From positions 62,001-126,000 of the forward strand of contig NZ_CP119803.1 of NCBI RefSeq assembly GCF_029338355.1: a stretch of 64,000 nt of DNA. Reading direction: 5' to 3'. The notes beneath the pieces are model-generated. The model saw only the letters and a list, made by a program, of their open reading frames with translations. It searched no databases and was not told the origin of the DNA. The stretch comes from Halosegnis marinus. Lineage in GTDB: Archaea; Halobacteriota; Halobacteria; Halobacteriales; Haloarculaceae. Shown piece by piece: positions 26,920 through 35,971 of the stretch (the first letter of the stretch is position 1; each line of letters starts with the position of its first letter). Position numbers and translations under genes: made by a program.

Positions 26920-27762
26920 TCAGTAGAACGCGATCGCTCGATCACCAACGGTTCCAAGCGAAAGCTCCGCCGGCGCAGCCTCGATCGATTCCCCGCCGGC
27001 AAAGGCGTAGTCAGCGTAGTCAGTGGTCCACCGCCCGGAAGCATCGGCGGCCATGGCCGCAGGCACACGCTCGACGTGTTGGGTTTGCCCGGGCTGCGGA
27101 ATTACAGCGTCCGTCGCATCCGGTATTGCGGAGGCAACCGACACACTGGTTCCATCACCAGCCACGGATCCCACACTCGTTTCGACAGCCTCCGGTGTCG
27201 TCACTGTGGCGAGGAGCTCCGACAAACCCATGCTGGGCGTATAATGGCTCGTCCCCGCGTCCAGGCGATTCGCAAGCGTCTCATAGACTGCCTGATCTTC
27301 GGTCGCGATAGAGAGCCGATAGGCGGGGTCGACGAGATACTCGTAGCTGTGGATCTGCCGGTTCGTCGTTGAATCCGGATACTCGACTTGCACCGTCTTC
27401 CGCCCCGTCCCCCCGGCTCGTTCGAACGTCTCGCTCGGATTCGTTCCAAGCCCGAGGCTCGGCATAGTCATGGTCCGAACGGGTTCGAGCACTTCAATCC
27501 CGATTGCCGACCGTTCGAGCGAGAATGCGTCGTAATACGAATCACGATCGAGACCCGCGATCGCAGCCAACAGTCCAGCGATTGTCGTACGCGGTGGAAT
27601 TCGATACGTTTGCTTTGTAACGGTCCGGTCGATCCGCCGGAAGTGCCCCCAGTCAGCTCGGATCGTACACTGTAAACACCGGTCAGGAACGCCGTCGCTG
27701 ATCACCGGTGCCTCCCAGTCACCGGTTCCGTGACCGGCCGTCGCACCGGACGACTCAGTCAT
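26920..27762 (-). CDS. cas5: Cascade subunit Cas5
   Basis: A 280-residue protein when started at ATG 27762, which overlaps the cas7 stop by 8 bp and so couples translation. The N-terminal RRM-like strand is CLQCTIRADWGHFRRID, followed by the Cas5 signature YRIPPRTTIAGLLAAIAGL, where the PPRTT segment leads into a conserved helix. A second typical part is the base-gripping region with REIHSYEYLVDPAYR-like sequence (QIHSYEYLVDPAYRLSI). By family it caps the 5' handle of the crRNA and holds Cas8b in the Cascade complex. Confidence 0.93.
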   Translation of the reverse strand: MTESSGATAGHGTGDWEAPVISDGVPDRCLQCTIRADWGHFRRIDRTVTKQTYRIPPRTTIAGLLAAIAGLDRDSYYDAFSLERSAIGIEVLEPVRTMTMPSLGLGTNPSETFERAGGTGRKTVQVEYPDSTTNRQIHSYEYLVDPAYRLSIATEDQAVYETLANRLDAGTSHYTPSMGLSELLATVTTPEAVETSVGSVAGDGTSVSVASAIPDATDAVIPQPGQTQHVERVPAAMAADASGRWTTDYADYAFAGGESIEAAPAELSLGTVGDRAIAFY

Positions 27763-28798
27763 CAGCCGGCAGTGTCTCCTCGTAGTCCGCGTACACGTCG
27801 ATCTCAGTTGCGGAGATCCCATGATCCTCGAGTATCGACGGGAGCTCCGCAGCCGTGCCGACCGGCTCGCCGTCGTAACTCAGCTCGAGGTACTCACTAC
27901 CGACGACATGGACTGTCTCGATGTGGTCCGCCGCATTGGCCAGCCGATCGATGAACGGCTTCACCTCAAGCGTGAGATCGGTCACGTTACGGAGCTCTGC
28001 ATCCGGCTTCGAATGGTCGCTCTCGAGCTCGAATCCGTTGTGCAGATCGCCAGCGTGGAACCCATCCTTAGCGTACTCGACACGCGCGTACAGGCGCGGC
28101 TCCTGGCCCACTTTGCTACGCGATATCGTCTGGTTCTTCAGCGCCCGCCAACAGAGCGTGTCGAGGCGACGAACATCCGCCTCGCTCAGCCCAGTGTCTT
28201 CCGCGCCGTGCTCGTCCACCAGCCCGTGGAACGGGAAGATCGCGTACTTCAGACGGTGGTCGTCGAGACCGTATCCACCGACGTCGTTGTCACCCCCGGT
28301 CGAAATCACGCTCGTGAGCATACTGGACTCATCGTTGAGCTCGGTGGCGTTCAGCGAGCGTGCCGGCGAGAATTGGACCGGGCCGGTGTAATTGCCACTG
28401 TTGAAATGCTCTGCGACAGCCGCTTCGAGACCCTCATCGTCAGCGTTGAAGCTCAACGTGGCCCCAAAGTACCGAACGTCAGTTGCTGCGGCCAGGAAAT
28501 CAGCCTCGACATCCACCTCCTCGAGATCCTCCTCCGAGGTAACGTCGTCGAGGACGTCAAGGGCGAGCTCCGCGCGGGTTGCGCTCGTGCCGTCGGTCTT
28601 CTTGACGAAGACACCGTGTCCATCGTCGATGAGCTGATCTCGCAGATAGCGCTTGAGCCGCACATCCGTGACGACGGCCTGGTCAGTGACTGGATCGCGA
28701 CGGGGGCGATTTTCCCCGAGGGGATTGCCGTTCGGGTTGCTGTCCTGTGCGTCGGTGATGAAGACGATCTCGGATCGGGTGTTGACAGTGTCGCTCAT
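27755..28798 (-). CDS. cas7: Cascade backbone subunit Cas7 (Csh2)
   Basis: A 347-residue protein starting MSDTVNTRSEIVFITDAQDS, followed by NPNGNPLGENRPRRDPVTDQ, the hallmark N-terminus of Csh2-type Cas7. A later RRLDTLCWRALKNQTISRSK and the Gly-rich GGDNDVGGYGLDDHRLKYAI also fit. By family, several copies wind along the crRNA spacer and form the backbone of the type I-B Cascade. It follows cas8b after 37 bp and overlaps cas5 by 8 bp. Confidence 0.96.
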   Translation of the reverse strand: MSDTVNTRSEIVFITDAQDSNPNGNPLGENRPRRDPVTDQAVVTDVRLKRYLRDQLIDDGHGVFVKKTDGTSATRAELALDVLDDVTSEEDLEEVDVEADFLAAATDVRYFGATLSFNADDEGLEAAVAEHFNSGNYTGPVQFSPARSLNATELNDESSMLTSVISTGGDNDVGGYGLDDHRLKYAIFPFHGLVDEHGAEDTGLSEADVRRLDTLCWRALKNQTISRSKVGQEPRLYARVEYAKDGFHAGDLHNGFELESDHSKPDAELRNVTDLTLEVKPFIDRLANAADHIETVHVVGSEYLELSYDGEPVGTAAELPSILEDHGISATEIDVYADYEETLPADD

Positions 28799-28835
28799 TG
28801 TGAATTAGTTGGTGTGGATGGTTGGACTCGGTTGG

Positions 28836-31046
28836 TTACGCATCGTCCGCCGGCTCGCTCGGGCGGTGTTCGTCTCGGAGCTCGTACGCCTGTGACTGGG
28901 CATCCGCCCCGTAGGCCGTGCCAACAGCGAAATGGAAGCGGATGTCCTCGACGGGAAGGGCCCAGTCACGCTCACTTGGCGGGTGATCACCAACCGCGTC
29001 GATCAGCCGCTCGATAGTTTCGGAGAACAGCTGTGTGCTCGACGATTTCATCTCGGTGGCATACGCGCTAGACTTCGAGATGAGCTCTGGGAAGAGCCGG
29101 CTCAATCGCGCGCCAGTCATGCGGTGGGCGGGGTGCATATCCCGGAGCGTCTGGTTCATGTCGCGATTCCGTCGCTGGTGGTGGGCAAGCTGCCCAAGCA
29201 GGACGCCAGCGAGGAAGACGCCTCGACGCTCCGGATTGTCAGCGAGCGCCGGGCGCTCGTCGATGAATCGTGCGAGTCGATATTCACGGAGCGAGGACAG
29301 CTTGAGCTCGCCGTCATCCGTGGGCTCCGGAAATGCGATGCTGGGTTGATCAGTCGGTGTGCCACCGTCCGCGAAAGCGGTCGGAGGCTCGGTCGTGTCG
29401 GTCGTGGAGTCGTGCATTCGTGGTGGTGTCGTGAGTTCCGTCTGTCCAGTTTGCGAGACAAGCAGTCCGGCCCGGGCAAGCGCCTCCAGCTGTGCGATCT
29501 GTACATAGAGGACGTACGTCCCGTACTGATCGTTGGCGAGGTCGGTTTCGTCCTCGAGCCGTGCAACGTACTCGCTGAGGAGTCGCTCAACAGGTATCTC
29601 TTGGCCAGTGAGGAGCGATTGCGTCAACCACTCGCGAGGATCGTCAGAAACAGGCGCTTCTTCGAACGGTCGCTCAAGCGTATCGCGGGCGTACGTACCG
29701 TCAACGACCGCACGGAGCATCGTGTTGGGGTGTCGGCCTGCTTGTCCGAGATGGCGGAACGACGAGTCCCCTCGGAGCCCTGCAAAGCCTGCCGTCGAAT
29801 CGAACGTGGTCGAGGTTTCCGTGTTAATCGTCGTTGTGTGTGCCTGTGCGACCCGTCGTGGCCAATATGCCGTGACCGACGGCTCCTCGAAGAGGACATT
29901 GATGTCGCCACTATCGTTGCGGACTCCGATGACGTAGAATCGGAGCCGCTCAACGGCATCGGGAAAGAGCTCCTCGCCCTGGTCATGATAGTCGCCGATC
30001 GAGGTCGCATCTCCCGTGATCAGCCTATGCAAATCGATTGCATCGTCAACCGAACAGTCGACGAAGTACGGGAGCGTGTAGACACGAATCCCGCCCCGCG
30101 TTCGGCTACACTCGTCGACGAAGGCGCCACCGGACTGGATCAGCAATGCCGCTTCCGCGGAGATCGAATGCGATCGCCACGCGTCGCTCTTCGAGAGGTG
30201 TGGGAACTTTTCCGCGTGTTGGACCGTGTAGAAGGCGAGCGGATCTTGGGCCGTGCCAAACACCTCTGCCTCTTTGCCAGTCACCATGCACGCACCCTGC
30301 CCACGGGACGGTGGGTCCGAATCCTCGAGGTTCTTACGCGAGAGTTTCTCAAGCTTGCGTGCTCGCATCCCCGCATTGAGAACGTGGAGCTGGCCAGGAT
30401 AGAATTCCCCGACACCACTGGCCCCCTCTGGGGCATGCTCAAGTTCGCCTGGGTCAATAGTAATCGCGACTGTTGCAGTTACTCGAGGCTCCGTAGCAGG
30501 GAATTCCTGTTCAACATGCTGTGTCAGCTGCTCCTCGATGTCATCTTTGCCTCCGAGGGCCGCCAGTTGGGTGATGACCCACCCGTCGGGATGCTCATCA
30601 GCGAGCTCGCCGATAGCTGGCTCTGCCCCCCCACCGTTGGTCCATCGGTAGAGGCGCTGCTTGAGGTAGCCCACCGTCTGCTCGCTATCAGAGCCACCTT
30701 TCGCACCTCGGTGCGTGATACTGTGGTCGATCCCGCGGCCCGGCGGATACCGTGCGTAGCCGAGCATGTCGACATCCGATGGCTGGAGCGGGCGGACCGA
30801 GACGTCGGTTAGCTCCGGACTCTCGCCCGTTAGATCGACATGGGCCGTCGCCAGGTAGCGCGTGTCCTCTCCCTGCGTAACATACCCGGAGAGATCACCA
30901 GGCGTATAGTACAACCCGAATTCACCATCGGCGTCACCGGCCTCCGCTTCAGCAAGCGCACCGTACAGCGCCTGGATCCGTCGCAGCGACGAGATCGGTC
31001 CGTCGGGAAGATACTGCTCGACGATGTCGGGATCTGGCTCCGCCAT
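28836..31046 (-). CDS. cas8b: Cascade large subunit Cas8b (Csh1)
   Basis: A 736-residue protein, second in the operon; its ATG shares one base with the cas6 stop. Typical halophile Cas8b features: an N-terminal DISSLRRIQALYGALAEA-like segment (PISSLRRIQALYGALAE), a single CMVTGKEAEVFGTAQDPL knuckle in the middle, the LAFYTVQHAEKFPHLSKSD segment, and a helical C-terminal part (SLREYRLARFIDERPAL) resembling the small-subunit fold that is fused in many I-B systems. By family it recognises the PAM and opens target DNA. Sequence varies strongly in this family, but order and size agree. Confidence 0.92.
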   Translation of the reverse strand: MAEPDPDIVEQYLPDGPISSLRRIQALYGALAEAEAGDADGEFGLYYTPGDLSGYVTQGEDTRYLATAHVDLTGESPELTDVSVRPLQPSDVDMLGYARYPPGRGIDHSITHRGAKGGSDSEQTVGYLKQRLYRWTNGGGAEPAIGELADEHPDGWVITQLAALGGKDDIEEQLTQHVEQEFPATEPRVTATVAITIDPGELEHAPEGASGVGEFYPGQLHVLNAGMRARKLEKLSRKNLEDSDPPSRGQGACMVTGKEAEVFGTAQDPLAFYTVQHAEKFPHLSKSDAWRSHSISAEAALLIQSGGAFVDECSRTRGGIRVYTLPYFVDCSVDDAIDLHRLITGDATSIGDYHDQGEELFPDAVERLRFYVIGVRNDSGDINVLFEEPSVTAYWPRRVAQAHTTTINTETSTTFDSTAGFAGLRGDSSFRHLGQAGRHPNTMLRAVVDGTYARDTLERPFEEAPVSDDPREWLTQSLLTGQEIPVERLLSEYVARLEDETDLANDQYGTYVLYVQIAQLEALARAGLLVSQTGQTELTTPPRMHDSTTDTTEPPTAFADGGTPTDQPSIAFPEPTDDGELKLSSLREYRLARFIDERPALADNPERRGVFLAGVLLGQLAHHQRRNRDMNQTLRDMHPAHRMTGARLSRLFPELISKSSAYATEMKSSSTQLFSETIERLIDAVGDHPPSERDWALPVEDIRFHFAVGTAYGADAQSQAYELRDEHRPSEPADDA

Positions 31047-31864
31047 CAGTCGTCACCCGCGACAGACGCTTGTCCCGACGCTGTCGCACGCTCCTTTGAG
31101 CCCTCCTGAATATTCAGGAAGCCAAGGCCGAGCGCGTTCCGCTCCCCGATCCCCGCATCGAGCGCGAGGTTCAGATGGCGGCGGTGGTGATCGTCGCGCA
31201 CACGATAGCCAAAGCGCCACTTCGAGAGCACATAGGTCAGCTCGACGCCCTGGGTCACCTCAACGGGGACGGCGAACGTCTTGATCAGCTCGTACTCATC
31301 AAAGAGCTCTCCCTCGCGATCACTGGGTCCTGGCAAGTGCTCCGGACAACAGTAGTCGTGCTTCTGGTCGAGGTTGTTCTCGAGCTGTGTCTTGAACGGC
31401 TCGAGCGTATGCTCGGGGCGCCAGTACAGCGCCTCGTCACCCTCATGCTCGATGCCGTAGTCGTCGGTGCGCCACGGAGGAATGCGGACCAAGACGCCCG
31501 TCCCGGATTCGATCGTGCCGCGAGTTCCGGGCTCGCCGACGTCCGGATGAAGCCCGGTGATTTCCTCGACGCTGAACGCCATCTCACCGACATTGAAATC
31601 GCGATTCTCGATGAGATCGCCGGCGATTGGCCCGAGGATGTCCGGATCAGCCGCCGACACCATCACGTGTCGGCGGTCACCTTCCTCGATGTCTCCCCAC
31701 GGGAAGATATTCGAGAACGTGAGCCCGATCGGGCGATCGGCGTCGTGGAGGTCGTCGTATTTGCTGCCGTCGATACCTTGCCACACACGGCCACGCAGTT
31801 TGTGATGCCAGGCGTTTTGATACGCGGCATCGGCCTCCGCGCGGAGCTTAATGAGCAATCGCAT
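31046..31864 (-). CDS. cas6: CRISPR RNA endonuclease Cas6b, first gene of the cas operon
   Basis: A 272-residue protein of the RAMP superfamily. The N-terminal ferredoxin-like strand is MRLLIKLRAEADAAYQ, followed by WHHKLRGRVWQG with two His that may include the catalytic one, and the C-terminal Gly-rich loop GIGERNALGLGFLNI is diagnostic for Cas6. By family it cuts the array transcript within the repeat, leaving the 8-nt 5' handle. The operon cas6-cas8b-cas7-cas5-cas3 is read from here on the minus strand; 230 bp without genes lie upstream. Confidence 0.94.
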   Translation of the reverse strand: MRLLIKLRAEADAAYQNAWHHKLRGRVWQGIDGSKYDDLHDADRPIGLTFSNIFPWGDIEEGDRRHVMVSAADPDILGPIAGDLIENRDFNVGEMAFSVEEITGLHPDVGEPGTRGTIESGTGVLVRIPPWRTDDYGIEHEGDEALYWRPEHTLEPFKTQLENNLDQKHDYCCPEHLPGPSDREGELFDEYELIKTFAVPVEVTQGVELTYVLSKWRFGYRVRDDHHRRHLNLALDAGIGERNALGLGFLNIQEGSKERATASGQASVAGDD

Positions 31865-32096
31865 TTAGGGGACTGGTTGCTGCATAGTTGTTCAGGATGG
31901 ATTCGGGTTTATGCTCGGAGAGAACGTGACATAATTGTATGGGGCAGAGCGAAAGTTGAGAGATATCTCCGCCAGGATTTGGAGAATCTTCTTTCGTGAT
32001 TCGACGGTCCGGAGTTTCCAATGAAGGACCTAATCGTAGTATTCCCCAGGCCCACTCAAACAACAGTGGTCGAAAGTTCAGCCGGCTGGAAAAGGT

Positions 32097-32522
32097 CTAG
32101 AGATGCTCATTGTACCATGCGAGCGTCTCGCCGAATAGGAGTCCATCGGTCGGTGTTTCGATATGGACGGGCGCTTCCTCTATCAACGGAAGTAATTCGG
32201 CGTAGTAATTCCGACCAGCGTGAAAGACGAGTCGGTTCCCCTCCGCCAGGAGCCCTTCAGCGTCTAGTTCCTCATACACAGTGTCCGCCCACTCGCGCTT
32301 GCGGGATAGTGACGCATTAGTTAGGGTATCATTGTACGGTTCGATAGGTGGCCCATGAGGGTCTAACAGGTGGTGCTTTGCTGAGAGAATGTACCAAGTA
32401 TCGTGATTGGCTTCGGCAAACTCACGTGCTTTCCGGTAGAATGCTGATGGCACATAGAGTTCAGCAGGCTCAACGGCTTCCTCACGTTTACTTTTCGTGC
32501 AGCTGACCAGCCCAATTTCCAT
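32097..32522 (-). CDS. DUF6884-like protein
   Basis: A 141-residue protein. The N-terminal strand and loop MEIGLVSCTKSK, then ELYVPSAFYRKAREFAE and the LSAKHHLLDP segment match the DUF6884 type of small alpha/beta proteins found in phages and archaea. The fold resembles a nucleotide- or sugar-binding Rossmann unit, and the lysines in CTKSK and SAKHH may form an active site, but no reaction is known to me. It lies 232 bp upstream of the cas operon in the same direction, and 234 bp from a divergent nuclease gene. Confidence 0.75.
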   Translation of the reverse strand: MEIGLVSCTKSKREEAVEPAELYVPSAFYRKAREFAEANHDTWYILSAKHHLLDPHGPPIEPYNDTLTNASLSRKREWADTVYEELDAEGLLAEGNRLVFHAGRNYYAELLPLIEEAPVHIETPTDGLLFGETLAWYNEHL

Positions 32523-32756
32523 AGTGAGCCTGTCGTCCAGAGGCCAGAGCTAAATATTTACCCACGGCATCGAGCTATCATCAGCCGGGCCCTATAGATA
32601 GGTGAGTTCCAAAAGTGGGTGTCCCCCTCGATTGTCCAGCCACAGTACTAGTCCAATTCCCCAGACACATTGTGAATTTTCTGGGGAGTCATTCAGCGAC
32701 ACTCCAGCATTAATCGGGAGAGATATTTTATCACTGACCACCCTCACTGAGGGAGT

Positions 32757-34043
32757 ATGGCGACCGGTGAAAAGCTGACCGACCGCTTCCGGGAGCTACG
32801 CTCCTCTCTCGACGCCTTGCCGGAGGTGACGGAACCGCCGAAACCGATGCTTCGCATTCTTGGCTCGGCGAGAGCCGAGCAGAAGTGGAACACACTACTG
32901 GCCTACTTTCTCGATCCAGCCCAACCTCACGGCTTCGGTTCGGACTTGCTGAAGGCGTTTCTGGACAAAGCGAACCAAGTCACGGGCGAACCGATCGAGT
33001 ACTACCACCGAGATCTCGATCTGATAAAAGTCGAGACAGAGGCCACCTCCCCCCAAGACAATCGTCTCGATATTCTCATTCGTGCCGGCGATGAGTGGTT
33101 TGTCTGTATCGAATCGAAGGTTGAGTCCACTGAGGGAGCCCGCCAAACAGAGCGATATGTCGAAGACTCACATATCGGAAGCACGGAGAAAGACGCGTAT
33201 CCCAACGACGGTCGATACTACCTGTTCCTCTCGAAAGAACACGCCCCTGACTCATCGGCTGGTGAATTCGAGGATATCAGTTGGCGAGACACCGTTACGG
33301 CGTTCCAGAGCGAGCTAAACCGCTCACACGGCCGGTATCCGGAGCGGAGCGTGAGCCAGCTCGAAGATTTCCTCTCCACGATAATTACGGTGACAAACAT
33401 GGAAGACGACGACTTCGAACAAATTCAGAAAGAAAAGGTCCAGCTCCTCAGCGAGTACAAAAGCGACATCGATGAGCTGTATGAGGCCGCAGAGGCGCTC
33501 CGGAAACGAGCAATAGAGGAGTGGCCGGAGTTACTCCGTGCTCACATTGCCGAGGACGTCTGGACCGAGGAGTGGCACACGCGTGATGACTACGGAAAAT
33601 ACGGATGCATCTTTCGCGATGGGTGGTACCGGGCCACCGATGATCTCGCCCCAACCCTCGACCACAACGACACTCGAGGTGGGCGGGGCATCCGCCTGCA
33701 CTTCGTCCATCTCATTCGCAAGCAACAATCGTTCGCTGACGGCGAGTTAACCTACGTACTGCGGTGTCCGGGGAGTGGTGACGTCCGAGATGAATTCAAT
33801 CGGCTCTACAACAGCCGCAAGTGGCAGGACAAGCTCGAGCCGCTCCTCGCCGATCGAGGGATTTCCAACAAAGGCAATCAGAGAGATTACACGAAAAAGA
33901 CCTATGACGTAGACCAGTCCCAGCTTCCCGAGAGCTATTTTGAGACACTCGCAGTCGCGTTTGAAGAACACCTTCCGGTTGCGATGGTGATCGATGAGAT
34001 ACTCGAGGAAGCGATCCAGAATAATAAGCAAAATCCCCTATAA
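32757..34043 (+). CDS. PD-(D/E)XK nuclease family protein
   Basis: A 428-residue protein. The core sits in the N-terminal third: ILGSARAEQKWNTLLAYFLD (a common opening of this group), DNRLDILIRAGDEWFVCIES with Asp 105 and Glu 119-Ser-Lys 121, then a helix (RQTERYVEDS) that closes the nuclease fold. The rest is helical and carries EEWPELLRAHIAED and a late alpha/beta part. Relatives occur as stand-alone putative restriction or defence nucleases. A TATA-like GATATTTTATC lies about 32711-32721. No methylase partner is adjacent. Confidence 0.75.
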   Translation: MATGEKLTDRFRELRSSLDALPEVTEPPKPMLRILGSARAEQKWNTLLAYFLDPAQPHGFGSDLLKAFLDKANQVTGEPIEYYHRDLDLIKVETEATSPQDNRLDILIRAGDEWFVCIESKVESTEGARQTERYVEDSHIGSTEKDAYPNDGRYYLFLSKEHAPDSSAGEFEDISWRDTVTAFQSELNRSHGRYPERSVSQLEDFLSTIITVTNMEDDDFEQIQKEKVQLLSEYKSDIDELYEAAEALRKRAIEEWPELLRAHIAEDVWTEEWHTRDDYGKYGCIFRDGWYRATDDLAPTLDHNDTRGGRGIRLHFVHLIRKQQSFADGELTYVLRCPGSGDVRDEFNRLYNSRKWQDKLEPLLADRGISNKGNQRDYTKKTYDVDQSQLPESYFETLAVAFEEHLPVAMVIDEILEEAIQNNKQNPL

Positions 34044-34248
34044 GGGCCTGCGAATCACAAAGTCGGTCCGATAGTTCCCAGCATCAGTGTATTTGTAAAG
34101 CATCGATTGTGGTCTCGGGGCAAGCGGACGAGATACGGCGTGACCGTTAGTTTCCGCCAATCAAATGGCGCCCCGGTAGGGTCAAAATGAAAAACCACAC
34201 TCAGATAGCAAGGGGCCAAAGAGAGGCAAGACGGGGGACGGCAACTGG

Positions 34249-34569
34249 TTAAACGATGATGCTTACCGCCGCGATGGACACTACCGCAATGCCCAGCCCA
34301 GCCGTATCAGTCCATCCCTCAGGCTGTTTCACGCGCCTTCGGACATCGTATGCAGCATAGAGCACACCGACCACGGTGGGGGCGAAGAGCACATGCCATA
34401 GTGTCAGCGTTGCATCCATTGCTGCAGCGAGCCCGAAGGCGGCGATAGTACCTGCGAGCACAGCGCGGAAGAACGGTAACATGCCCTCAACCACGTATGA
34501 CCACTTGCTAACTCCGTTGCTATTTACGCCACCCGACCCAGGGAACCGAGAGTGATTGGAGTTAGCCAT
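34249..34569 (-). CDS. Small membrane protein
   Basis: A 106-residue protein with a polar N-terminus (about 22 residues, Ser/Asn-rich) and three likely membrane helices (about 30-48, 56-73 and 88-106). No motif recognised. It is divergent from the next membrane protein gene with an 81-bp shared promoter region containing two dyads (34586-34610), so both may be regulated together. Confidence 0.55.
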   Translation of the reverse strand: MANSNHSRFPGSGGVNSNGVSKWSYVVEGMLPFFRAVLAGTIAAFGLAAAMDATLTLWHVLFAPTVVGVLYAAYDVRRRVKQPEGWTDTAGLGIAVVSIAAVSIIV

Positions 34570-34585
34570 TTGTAACTAAGGATTT

Positions 34586-34610
34586 GATCTAATAGATCTT
34601 AAATCTTAAG
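34586..34610. promoter_or_regulatory. Two adjoining dyads in a divergent promoter
   Basis: GATCTA-A-TAGATC (34586-34598) and CTTAA-ATC-TTAAG (34598-34610) abut each other in the 81-bp space between the two divergent membrane-protein genes. AT content is high here. Position and symmetry fit an operator, perhaps overlapping both TATA elements; the binding protein is unknown. Confidence 0.5.
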
Positions 34611-34650
34611 CCATCTTCGCGAGGTATTTCCGCATAGATGGTGACGGAAT

Positions 34651-35529
34651 TTGAGTAATGGGTCGGTGAGAGGGCTCAACCTCTACAGTTTTTATGCGAT
34701 ACTGATCCCGGGCGTGGCCGTCGTGTTAGGTCTTGTTCCGTTGTTGCCGGCTGGCTTGGAGGTGAATATTCTAACAGCCGTGGTCCCAGTCGCAGCAGCC
34801 GGCTTTATCACGGGTCAAGCTATCCATACGCTGGCTGTCCTATTACAAAGCGTAACTGCGGTTGACGAGCTTTCTACGTCACATAGGGAACTATTCATAG
34901 CGTTACTTCGGGATCAGAAGCTACTGTTTGATCCAAATATCTCTGAGGATCTCATTGGAGCGTTCACGAACAGAGTGAATTCATCGATGAGCGGAGGGCT
35001 GGAAACCAAAGTGATACACGAAGCGGATATTACAAACGCGTCCCTGGATCCAGATCTTCAAGAAGCCCCGGTCGTCCCCTGGGTTGTAGATTCGTTCCAA
35101 CCGATACCAGCGAAGCCAACCGACCGAAAGCCGGACCGCATGGCAGCAATCTACGCCCTGGTTCGGGGCCGAATACACATAGATGGTCGTGGGCGGAGCA
35201 GAGTATTTCAGTCCACGTACGCCTTCTGCCGATCGATCTTTGTGGCACTACCAGTCATCTGGGGCGTCTACGTTGCGTACGCAATAAGTACGACAATCGG
35301 TCTACAATCAATAATAGGTCGTGTTGCTGGACTAGACCAGGCAAGTTCTCTATTCTATACACCAATTGTTGCAAATAAAATCAGTGAACCCAGTGGGGTT
35401 GTCCTCCTAACCACGGTCACAGTGCTTCCTCTCCTACTCCTATTCTACAGAGCGACTAAGCAGTATAAGCGATATTACGTGGAATACACAATGGTAGACT
35501 ATGTCACGATCACTGCCGAAGGTGATTAA
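34651..35529 (+). CDS. Membrane protein of unknown function
   Basis: A 292-residue protein. The start appears to be TTG at 34651 (MSNGSVRGLNLYSFYAILIP); no in-frame ATG stands nearby. Two N-terminal helices (about 11-30 and 38-63) are followed by a soluble part of roughly 120 residues (70-190), then two C-terminal helices (about 193-215 and 243-265). A basic tail (RATKQYKRYYVEY) suggests a cytoplasmic C-terminus. No family recognised. The codon choice is less GC-rich than in the neighbours, which points to separate acquisition. Confidence 0.6.
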   Translation: MSNGSVRGLNLYSFYAILIPGVAVVLGLVPLLPAGLEVNILTAVVPVAAAGFITGQAIHTLAVLLQSVTAVDELSTSHRELFIALLRDQKLLFDPNISEDLIGAFTNRVNSSMSGGLETKVIHEADITNASLDPDLQEAPVVPWVVDSFQPIPAKPTDRKPDRMAAIYALVRGRIHIDGRGRSRVFQSTYAFCRSIFVALPVIWGVYVAYAISTTIGLQSIIGRVAGLDQASSLFYTPIVANKISEPSGVVLLTTVTVLPLLLLFYRATKQYKRYYVEYTMVDYVTITAEGD

Positions 35530-35608
35530 CAGATAAGCTAGCTTTCGAGGTCACCACTTCCAGGCGGGTTAGTAAAAAAGGAGTAGTCACGATCACAATT
35601 TTTTACTC

Positions 35609-35971
35609 ATGAAACCCTCACTTAGCGATCTCGCTGAACGGTATAATGCATTCGTCGAAGCACGCGATTGGAACAGGTTCCACACTCCACAAAACCTCGC
35701 GATGGCCATCTCCGTCGAAGCCAACGAGCTGTTAGAAACGTTCCTCTGGTTCGATAATCCAGACAGCGCCACCGTAGCTAGCGATGACGAGACGATGCGG
35801 GCCGTCGAAGAGGAGCTGGCCGACGTGATTATCTACGCGCTTGGCCTGGCCAACGAGCTGGATATCGATATACTAGCCGCCGTCGAGGCAAAGCTCGACG
35901 AGAATGACGAACGATTTGATCCAGAAACGAGTGAAGCGATAACCGCGGAACTAGACAAGTGGCAACGCTAG
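35609..35971 (+). CDS. MazG-like nucleotide pyrophosphohydrolase
   Basis: A 120-residue all-helical protein with the full MazG metal motif: Glu 37 and Glu 40 in ISVEANELLETFLWFD and Glu 69 and Asp 72 in EEELADVIIYALGLANEL. By family it hydrolyses (d)NTPs to monophosphates, cleansing the nucleotide pool or, in phages and stress, reducing nucleotides or (p)ppGpp. It converges with the EVE-nuclease gene; their ends overlap by 4 bp. An AT-rich TTTTTTACTC just before the ATG may serve as promoter or leader. Confidence 0.88.
   Translation: MKPSLSDLAERYNAFVEARDWNRFHTPQNLAMAISVEANELLETFLWFDNPDSATVASDDETMRAVEEELADVIIYALGLANELDIDILAAVEAKLDENDERFDPETSEAITAELDKWQR

Noticed and set aside
25753-27372. Long plus-strand open frame (539 codons) opposite cas3
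   Set aside because: It lies entirely over the clear cas3 and cas5 genes, has arginine-rich composition unlike haloarchaeal proteins, and results from high GC in the opposite strand.
27821-30812. Plus-strand open frames of 398 and 626 codons opposite cas7 and cas8b
   Set aside because: Antisense shadows of two well-supported cas genes; no ribosome site and basic, Cys/Arg-rich composition.
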